The position numbers and the translations under genes were made by a program. A DNA stretch of 64,000 nucleotides from an uncultured Methanobrevibacter sp. (GTDB taxonomy: Archaea > Methanobacteriota > Methanobacteria > Methanobacteriales > Methanobacteriaceae): the NCBI RefSeq assembly GCF_947170395.1, contig NZ_CAMVTE010000005.1:1-64000 (forward strand), written 5' to 3'. Position 1 is the first letter of the stretch. Each line of letters starts with the position of its first letter. Of the stretch, positions 49,683 through 58,600 are shown piece after piece. A model generated the notes under the pieces. That model saw only the letters and a list, made by a program, of their open reading frames with translations. It did no database searches and had not been told where the DNA came from.

Positions 49683-49698
49683 TTCCTCTTCTTTTTTT
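49674..49698 (+). terminator. Terminator after ychF
   Basis: Seven-base stem AAGAGGA / TCCTCTT with a four-base loop, then C and seven T. It overlaps the last codons of ychF. Confidence 0.7.
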
Positions 49699-49717
49699 TA
49701 AAATTATTGATGGAGGA

Positions 49718-50530
49718 TTATCCTCCACCCGGAATGGTATATTTATCGTTTACTCCGTAAAATATTCCATTTCCTTTTCGTTTTTCACTTACATTTAATA
49801 ATGCATTATTGAATATTATGTTTAATAATTTATATCCGTCCTTGTCAATTAAATCTGTTAATTGAGAATTATTTTCTCTTAAACTCAAAGCATCCTTTTC
49901 AATTCCAAAACAGGCTCCATATAATATTTGCATTGAATTTTCCTCAACGGACTGCGGAGGATACTTTTCGCTCAGGTCTTTTGATTTTAAATAATTCTGG
50001 AAGCTTTTCCATTCCTTTTTAATCTCCTTTCCCTTGCTTGTCAATTTGGAGTTTTCCAGGATATCTTTATAGTTTTCACCATCGTATCCGTTTTCATTTT
50101 TAAGGGCTTTGATGAATTCCTCGAAGTCTTTTTCGAATTTATTGGCAACTGAAGTGTTGTTGGTTTGTTTTGCCATAGCTTTTAAGTTGAATTTTTTATT
50201 TTTGTTCATGTTTTTAAGCAGGTTAATGGCTAATGTTTCTGAAGTCTTTAACTCACCTTTGTTTGCTATTCTGAGAGTTATTTTCTTCATTACTTCCATA
50301 TCTTGTGGGGTTAGCTTTTTGCCCACTTCATATGAGTCATCCAATTCGATATCGCATTTGATTTGGCCTTCATTGATCAAATCAAGTACTGTAAGCGATA
50401 ATGCATTAACGCCTAACTTATCGTTTTTTGAAAACAGTATGGATGTCATAGGGTATGAATCATCACTAGGAGGATTTTTAATTGTTTCGTTAACTTGATT
50501 TTTACTGTTTAAACCTAACATGCTGCTCAA
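49718..50530 (-). CDS. Protein resembling the C-terminal part of DUF2207 proteins
   Basis: 270 residues, soluble. The opening SDDSYPMTSILFSKNDKLGVNALSLTVLDLINEG-type region and the lysine-rich helical middle resemble the cytosolic C-terminal segment of DUF2207 (YciQ-like) membrane proteins, but the membrane part is missing. It ends IPGGG, and the terminal codons form a GGAGGA / TCCTCC hairpin. It follows the zinc-ribbon gene by 12 bases and shares its operator-controlled promoter. Function unknown. Confidence 0.65.
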   Translation of the reverse strand: MSSMLGLNSKNQVNETIKNPPSDDSYPMTSILFSKNDKLGVNALSLTVLDLINEGQIKCDIELDDSYEVGKKLTPQDMEVMKKITLRIANKGELKTSETLAINLLKNMNKNKKFNLKAMAKQTNNTSVANKFEKDFEEFIKALKNENGYDGENYKDILENSKLTSKGKEIKKEWKSFQNYLKSKDLSEKYPPQSVEENSMQILYGACFGIEKDALSLRENNSQLTDLIDKDGYKLLNIIFNNALLNVSEKRKGNGIFYGVNDKYTIPGGG

Positions 50531-50542
50531 CTCCTGATATTT

Positions 50543-50728
50543 TTATTCTTCGTTTTCTTTTAGATATTCGAGATATGCTTCATGAATTTCCTCGGCCAAT
50601 TCATCGTTTCCTTCAATGATTGGTCCGGTATATTCGCAGTCCCTGCAAATGCATTGTGACCAGTTTTGAGGGATAATCCAATCAACATTTCTGGATCCGC
50701 ATCTTGGACAAATTTTATGCATCTTCAT
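50543..50728 (-). CDS. Small zinc-ribbon protein
   Basis: 61 residues. Two CxxC knuckles (CPRCGS at 7-10 and CICRDC around 27-32) with a conserved W between form a rubredoxin-like zinc ribbon, followed by an acidic helix (ELAEEIHEAYLEYLKENEE). Such small ribbons act as adaptor or nucleic-acid-binding proteins. GGAG lies ahead of ATG 50728. First gene of an operon whose promoter carries the palindrome at 50812-50829. Confidence 0.8.
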   Translation of the reverse strand: MKMHKICPRCGSRNVDWIIPQNWSQCICRDCEYTGPIIEGNDELAEEIHEAYLEYLKENEE

Positions 50729-50783
50729 TTTTGAGTCTCCTTCAGTTTTAATGTTTTAAGTTTTACACTTACTGATTATTCTA

Positions 50784-50829
50784 TTGGAGTCCATATATAA
50801 AGTTTTTCGAGTGCAAGTGCTCACTTGCA
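50784..50829 (-). promoter_or_regulatory. Promoter with palindromic operator (copy 2)
   Basis: Perfect inverted repeat with arms TGCAAGTG and CACTTGCA around CT (50812-50829). On the minus strand it is followed by CTCGAAAAAC and a TATA box TTTATATATGGACTCCAATAG-like segment. The whole block aligns with 32711-32752, including the CG dinucleotide and a CTATTG.AG..CCATATATAAA stretch. Confidence 0.7.
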
Positions 50830-50889
50830 GTTTTAAAAACAAAATAAAAGTCAATTAATCAGGTATTATTCTAAAAAGAGAGAATAAAA

Positions 50890-50904
50890 AGGATTAATAA
50901 TCCT
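50890..50904 (-). terminator. Hairpin after the MATE-fusion gene
   Basis: Palindrome AGGATTA-A-TAATCCT followed on the minus strand by a T-rich tract. It lies 11 bases after the exporter stop codon and ends the NRPS-exporter transcript. Confidence 0.5.
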
Positions 50905-50914
50905 CTTTAAATTT

Positions 50915-52639
50915 TTAATTTTTAATTATGATTACTGTACTGTTTAAACCCAATACTCTTGAGTAATCAATCTTATCTGCAATTTTATTCAAAACACTTA
51001 TGTTGTCGAATTCCAAATTGTCATTTTCAATTACTGGATTGAAGTCAACTCCGGTGTCCTTAATTGAAATCAAAATATTGTCATCATCATTTCTAACGAT
51101 AATATCGATTGTATCAACGCTTTCGTTAGTGTTAATGATATTCACAAGCATTTCTTCAATGGCCAGTGTGACTAAAGTTGCTGACTTGTTTCCGGACAGA
51201 TACTCCTGAACTTCACGGGACAGATTAACTGCCTCCTTAATATCGCCGTTAATCGTATGCTCAAAGACATTATCGTCTTTGTGTTTGTTAATGAAAAATC
51301 CTGCATATTCTCCGTCTGTTTTCTTGTTGAAGTATCTTGAATAGGCAAAAATAAACAATATTGTAATTGCCTCAGCAATTGCAAATGAAATCCAAATTCC
51401 ATTTCCACCAATTGCAAATGACAGTACGAATGCCAAACCGATTGGCAATACAAATCCTTCAAGCAGTGAAATAATTGTGGATAACTGATTTTTCTGAATG
51501 GCCTGTGCATAGAAAGTATATAAAAATGTAATGGCTGTTCCAACATAACTTACTGCAAATATCCTGATTGCATTCAATACAACAGGGATGTCGGATGGAT
51601 CTTTAACATTATACAGGAGCAGTAAGGATTGCGGACAAACAATAAATAAAACTGACAAGGCCAAACTTGCAACAACTACGATCTTTAAAGACCGATTAAT
51701 AATGTAGTTTACGCCTGAAAAATCTTCTTCCTTAAAGTAAACAGATACAATTGGAGACATTGTCTGTGCAGTTCCGATTAAGAATATATACAATATAAAT
51801 AAACTGTTATAACAAATACCAAAAGCAACAATACCTGATTTTCCAATATACATGCCTAAAAGAATGTTAATAATGAATAATTTTAAAGTCAGGTATAATT
51901 GGGTTGATGAGGATGAAAAACCGGATTTCACGATTTTTTTTAGATAATCAAATAATGCATTCAATTTCATTTTTATAAATCTTAATGTACGTTCTGATTT
52001 AAAGAAATAGTATGAGATGATTATTGAACCTACAGCATATCCTGTTGAAGTAGCTAGTGCAGCGCCTGAAAGTCCCATGCCAACAAATTTGATGTAAATA
52101 ATATCGCAGCAGATATTAACAATATTGGCTATCAGTATAGCTCTAAATGGCAATGTTGGAATACCATCTGCTCTTATAAAGTAAGATAAACTCATCATAT
52201 AACATAAAAAAGGCATTCCAATAATCAATGCAATGAAGTATTGATTGACACTAGAAGTTAAACTGGGTTGTGAGATACACAATAGTTGTGAAATATTATT
52301 TGAAAAGAGCAATCCGATAACCGTAATCAATATTCCTATTGATAAAAGAGACGTAATGGCCACCGAAAAGTAACTGTTACTTTTCTCGTCATCGAATTCC
52401 GCTTTTGCAACAGAACAGAGTACGCTTCCTCCCAATCCAATCATCCAGTAGATAAGATTAACAAAGGTAATGACTGGAGCCACACTCTGAATAGGAGCCA
52501 GATTTCCGGCTCCAATTAGAAAGCTTACAATCAAACCATCTACAAACAGACAGATATTGCCCGCCATTGATGTGAATAAGGTTGGAAGAAAAAATTCCTT
52601 AAATTTTCTTCTTAACAAATTATAGTTTCTCTCATACAT
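50915..52639 (-). CDS. MATE-family exporter fused to an RsbW-like ATPase domain
   Basis: 574 residues. Residues 1-440 are a MATE/MatE multidrug or peptide exporter with twelve membrane spans in two halves (start RRKFKEFFLPTLFTSMAGNI). Residues about 445-574 form a GHKL/HATPase domain of the RsbW/SpoIIAB type: N-box TLAIEEMLVNIINTNES and D-box SIKDTGVDFNPV. Compared with the stand-alone RsbW at 60862 the Gly-rich lid (GGLG) is lost (FDNISVLNKIADKIDY), so it may bind a partner more than act as a kinase. It follows the NRPS stop by 11 bases and is the presumed product exporter. Confidence 0.88.
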   Translation of the reverse strand: MYERNYNLLRRKFKEFFLPTLFTSMAGNICLFVDGLIVSFLIGAGNLAPIQSVAPVITFVNLIYWMIGLGGSVLCSVAKAEFDDEKSNSYFSVAITSLLSIGILITVIGLLFSNNISQLLCISQPSLTSSVNQYFIALIIGMPFLCYMMSLSYFIRADGIPTLPFRAILIANIVNICCDIIYIKFVGMGLSGAALATSTGYAVGSIIISYYFFKSERTLRFIKMKLNALFDYLKKIVKSGFSSSSTQLYLTLKLFIINILLGMYIGKSGIVAFGICYNSLFILYIFLIGTAQTMSPIVSVYFKEEDFSGVNYIINRSLKIVVVASLALSVLFIVCPQSLLLLYNVKDPSDIPVVLNAIRIFAVSYVGTAITFLYTFYAQAIQKNQLSTIISLLEGFVLPIGLAFVLSFAIGGNGIWISFAIAEAITILFIFAYSRYFNKKTDGEYAGFFINKHKDDNVFEHTINGDIKEAVNLSREVQEYLSGNKSATLVTLAIEEMLVNIINTNESVDTIDIIVRNDDDNILISIKDTGVDFNPVIENDNLEFDNISVLNKIADKIDYSRVLGLNSTVIIIKN

Positions 52640-52650
52640 TCTTTTAACCT

Positions 52651-55600
52651 CTAAACACTAAAGAAATCTAAATCATCCAGGAATTTAACAAAATTGTAAA
52701 TGTATTCTTCAGATATGAACGGCCATTTGATACCTAAACGGTACAAAGCCTGGACAGTATAAGTATTGTCAACGGGCATCCAAATCTTTTTAACTTTACC
52801 GGAACCGATGGATGTGATTAAACCGGATACACCTTCCTGTTTAGATTTATCTGCAAGTGCATCATCTAATGCATTTTGATAATCGTCTTCCTCACAAGGT
52901 TCAATATCTAATCCCAATGGTTTTATAATGTCGATTATGTCTCCAAAGCAAATGCTATGGTGGTCGTAAGGATGGAATACAGTACATTCCTTAGGTGTTT
53001 TTGATAGGTTTACAATAGCCTTTGCAGTCATATCAATTGGGGAGAATTCCACATTATTCATTAGCATAGAATAAGGCATTTTTCCAATAGTCACAAATGC
53101 CTTTAAACGATTGATGAATCCGTTTGATTCAAAGTTAATTTGGAATTCACTGTCTGAGCTTCTGGCCATCAAGTTTCCAACCCTCATGATTTTCACGTCC
53201 AAATCATCGTTCACTGCAGCTTCCAATACAGCACGTTCGGCTAAAAATTTGGAACTGAGATACTGGTTGTCTACAGCCTGACCTATAAACAGATCGTTTT
53301 CGGTAAATTTAACATCAACAGGAGGATAATTGTTTATGCTTTCACCGGCAATACTGTATGTTGAAACCTGCACATATTTCGCATTTTTCATCTTTGCAAA
53401 TTTAAGTCCATTTATCACTCCTCCAAGGTTAATGTCTTCAATATCGGTTCCTGAAGAAAAGTGTTTCACATTAGCTGCACAGTTAACTACTGCATCAATC
53501 TTTTCAGAAACAAGTTTTTCAAAGTCTTCGAAGTTTGTAATGTCTCCTTCAATAATATGGAGCCTTTCGCCAAACAGATTTTCATATTCATCGGAGAAGT
53601 AATAGAATAACAGAGATTTTAATCTTTCCTCTCCGCTTAAAACTTTATTTGCTCTAATAAAACAGTAAATATCGCCAGTTTCATTTTCCAGCAATTCTCT
53701 CAGGACATGTATTCCTAAAAATCCTGTAGCTCCGGTTAGCAGAACATTGCCAAGACTATCTTGTATTTCACCATTTAGGATTGTTTCAAGATTATTCTTC
53801 TTAAGCAAGTCATTAATTTGAGAATAATCATATGACAGCTCTGATTTCTTCTCCAATGTTTCATCAGATAAAATAAACTCTGATAATGCTCTTGGAGTTG
53901 GATTTGAAAATACATCTCCATAATTCAGGTTATAGTTATGGTTTAAGGCTTCCATTGTAATTTTTGTAACAAGCAGGGATGTTCCGCCTATCTCAAAGAA
54001 ACTGTCAGTGGCGCTTACTTCATCAAGCCCTAAAATTTCAGCAAATAAGTTTGCAAAGAATGCTTCAACGTCATTTTCAGGAGCAACATATTCAGTAATT
54101 AAAACAGGTTCGGGCAAGTTTCTCAAATCGGTTTTGCCGTTAACGGTTTGAGGCATTTCATCAAGTTCCATATAGACTGTTGGAACCATATAATATACCA
54201 GTTTTTCAGCAAGTGATGCTTTCAAATCTTCGATATCAATCGAATATCCGTTTTCTTCACGATTTTCATCTTTATAATCATCGTGAACTGTGAAATAAGC
54301 ACATAAATGGTCGTTGCCTTTAATTTTTTTAACAACCACTGCAACAGATTTGATTCCAGGATATTTTGAAAGACCTACTTCAATTTCACCAATTTCTATT
54401 CTCAAACCTCTGAGTTTAATCTGGTTGTCCATTCTTCCGAATACATAATAGTCGCCGTCTTCAGTAACTTTAACAAAGTCTCCAGAACGGTAGAATCTGA
54501 TTCCATTAATTACTTCATAGGCTTCTGCATTTTTCTCAGGACGGTTTAGATATTCTCTTGAAACACCTTTTCCTGCAATATATAGTTCCCCAATGACATT
54601 TGGAGGTAATGGATTTGAATCAAAGTCCATAACCTTTTCATGAACATTGAACAGTTCCTTTCCGATATGGATATCTGAACTTTCAAGCAACTGACCGTTA
54701 CAATACACTGTAGTTTCGGTTGGACCGTACATGTTGAATAGTTTTCCATTTGAATTTTCACTGAGCAGTTCATATAACCTTTGGGAGAACGGTTCTCCTG
54801 CATGGATATATACTTTAAATCCGTACATTGTTTCTTGCATTGCTTCAATTTCCAGATACTGGAGCAGACGTGAAGGGGTTGCAATGTAAACATTGGCTCC
54901 GCTTCTGTGAATCAAATCCATCATTTCAATCGGATCTTTGTATTCCATATCATTGGCAAATACCATAGGAACTCCATTCAATAGGGAACCCATCAGTTCT
55001 TGCTGGAACACATCAAAAGCGACAGTTGTTGTGGATAAAACCTTATAATCTTCTTTTTCAAGATTGTGTACCAATTCATAGGTACAGACATTTCTTGGGT
55101 CAGGATATACAAAGTTTGCAATGTTTCCGTGCTCAAGGATAACTCCTTTAGGAAGTCCTGTTGAACCTGAAGTGTAGATAAGGTAAGCCATGTTGTTGGC
55201 ATGCACGTCCGGATTAGGATTTGAAGTGTCTTCATGCTTAAGCAGTTCATTGACATCCAATAGGTTTTCAGAATACTCACTTAAATCAATGCATTTTTTC
55301 TCAATTACATCATCCACAATAATGAATTTGGATTCACTGTCGGTCAGGACATGTTCAATTCTTTCAGAAGGATATTCTGAGTCAACCGGAATGAATGCGG
55401 CGCCGGATTTTAAAATACCGAATATGGATGCAATCACATTACTGTTCCTATTCAATATGAACATTACTCTGTCTTCAGGACCGACACCTTTTTCGATAAG
55501 GCTGTGGGCAATTCTATTGGCTTTCTTGTTTAATTCATCATAAGTGAATTCACCGTCAGTGGCATATAGGATAATCCTGTCGGGGTGCAATTCCACCTGA

Positions 55601-58600
55601 TTTTCAAATATCTTATTCAGCCTGTCTTCTGGAATTTCATCATATTCCAAATCATCAACGCCCCAATCATCATTTTCAATGATTGAAATATCCTTCATCA
55701 AGGTATTTTCATCGAATGTTTGGAACTTGTTTAAGACAATGCGGATACAATCAAGGAAAGTATCAATTAAAGTATCGGAGTACAATTGATCGTTGTATTC
55801 ACAGAAAATTCTGTATTGGTTATCTACTTCAACCACATTTAGACTTATTTTAAATTTCAATCCATCATAATCAAGTGATTGTCTTTCAACGTTCATTCCA
55901 CCGATTTCAATATCTTCAATGATTTTTCCATGATATGCATATAATATCTCAGGTGTGATGTCGAATTCATTTGAAATTTCAGTTAATGGATATGAAGAGT
56001 AAGCCAATACATTCAGCCATTCACCGTTAACATATTCGAAGTATTCATTAATAGTCAAATCAGAATTTAACTTTAAAGCTAAAGGTAGGGTTTTAACCAT
56101 CATGGCAAGTGTTTTTTGTTGGTTTGGATTGAACCGGCCATTTGTAATTGTTGCAATCAATGTATCTCTTTTATAAACAAATTTGTTTAAAACAAAAGAA
56201 GTTGCAGCAAGGAATAAATTATTTTGGCTGATGTTTGATTTTAAACAGAATTCGTCAATAGCTTCTTTATCCAAGAAAATATCCTCAACTGCGGCTTTGC
56301 CTTGAGATTCATCACCATTGATGTCCTGTGCGATTACTGTTGCATCATCAAATTCTTTGATTTTGTTAGAGAAAAATAACTCGGATTCTTTGTACAGGCT
56401 TGATTGTTCTATTTTGATTTCGTTCAATGAATATTCAAATCCATCAAGTTCTTCAAGTTCATAATCCTTGCCATCGTAGATTTTAGCAATTTCATCAAAT
56501 AATATGTTAAGTGAAGTTCCGTCAACGATAATATGGTGGAAATCAGCCAGAAGCATGGAATCTCCAACTATTTTGAATCTAAAGAGAGGTCCTTCTTCCA
56601 GTTTGAATGGCTGTACAAATTCATCCAAATCAACTTCCCCGACCATTTCAATCATGTCATCGACTTTCAAGTTATCCCTTCTCTGCTGGTAAACTTCTCC
56701 GTTTTCCATTACAATTCTTGTCTTTAAATAAGGGTGATTATCAATCGCTTTATTTATTGATGACTTTAGCCTTTCAGCATCGATACCTTCATCGAATTCC
56801 ATTTTCTTTGGAAGGTTGTATGCAGTGTTTTCCGGGTCTTTGATACAGTCAAAGTAAACTCCAAGCTGATTTGAAGTCAATGGATATAATTCTTGGATAT
56901 CTCCTTTTTCGTCATCGGCAATGTTGATTTCAGAAGCTATCTTCTCAATTGTCTTATAGCTTAGGATTTCTGTAACGTTCATTTGAGCGTTCAGATTGTT
57001 GTAAATTGCTGAAGTCAATTTAATTACTGACAGTGAAGTCAATCCTATGCTGAATAAATCAGTATTTACACCAAACTCATCAATACCTAAAATTTCAGAA
57101 ACCATGTTGAACAGTTCTTTTTCAATATCTGTTCTTGGTTTTATGAATTCATCGACATCAATTTCAGGATCGGGCAAGTTTTTAAAGTCTGTTTTTCCAT
57201 TTGGTGTTTTTGGGAATTCTTCAAGTTGTGTGAAATATGATGGCACCATATATTCAGGCAATGAATCGGTCAGGTGCTGTTTTAAGTCGTCCATATCAAT
57301 GGCTGCAGTTGCTGTGAAATAAGCGCATAAATGTTCAATGGAATTGATTTTTTTAACCACGACTTTTGAGAGAGTGACATTTTCATAGTTTGCAAGGGAT
57401 CCTTCGATTTCTGACAGTTCTATTCTCAAACCTCTGAGTTTGATTTGAGTGTCGTTACGTCCCAATACATATAACTCTCCATCATAGTCTTTTTTACCTA
57501 AATCTCCAGTGTTATAGTAGGCAATATTATTTAATTGCATGAATACCTTTTCAGTCTGTTCTGGATTGTTCAAATATCCTCTGGCTATTCCTGCACCACC
57601 TACATAGATTTCACCGGATGCATATGGAGGTAACTGATTTCCGTCAATATCCATAACCTTATCCACCACATTCAGCATTTTCCATCCTGCAGTAACTTTA
57701 GGAGAATCAATTAGTTTATAATGTGATGCTATTGTTACTTCTGTCGGTCCGTATGAGTTGTAGATATCTGCTGTAGTGTATTTTGACAGTCTGTCAAATA
57801 GTACTGGTGGGAATCCTTCACCTCCCACAACAATAACATTGCAGTTGCCGACAACTTCCTGAATCTCTTCTAACTGCAGGTATTCAAGCAGCCTTGTCGG
57901 TGTTGAACCGAAACCTTCTGCATCACTTGTTTTGAATAGTTCAACCAATTGCAAAGGATCAATGGCCTGTTCATCATTAGCGAACACTACAGGCAGACCA
58001 TTCAATATTGTACCAAAGATTTCCCTTAAAAATACAATGAATGAAACAGTGGAAATTGAAATGAACTTATTGCACTTATGATTCAGCTCGTAAATCGGAA
58101 CATTTTCTTCTACATTGGCAATATAGTTTGAAATTCCCATATGGGTAATCATCACGCCTTTTGGTTTTCCGGTTGAACCTGAAGTGTAAATCAAGAAACA
58201 TAAATTGTCAGGGGTCAAATCAACATCCGGGTTGGAATCATCATCTTCACTAAGAAGTTCGTCAACATTGATTCTGTTTGAGCCGTCATAATCAATTTCA
58301 GATGAGGTGATGACAAATTTGGAATCACTGTCTTCAAGGATTTGGTTGATTCTGTTTTTCGGATAATTAGGGTCGATTGGAATGAATGCCGCTCCAGCTT
58401 TGATGATACCAAAAACAGCAGCAATCAAATCGCTGTTTCTTCTCATCATAAACATTACTCTGTCTTCAACATCGACTCCTCTTTTGATTAAAGCGTTAGC
58501 AATCTTATTTGCTTTTTTGTTTAGCTCATCATAAGTCAAATCACCGTCTTCTGCATAGAGAATTGTTTTATCCGGATTTTCAATAGCGATGTTTTCAAAT

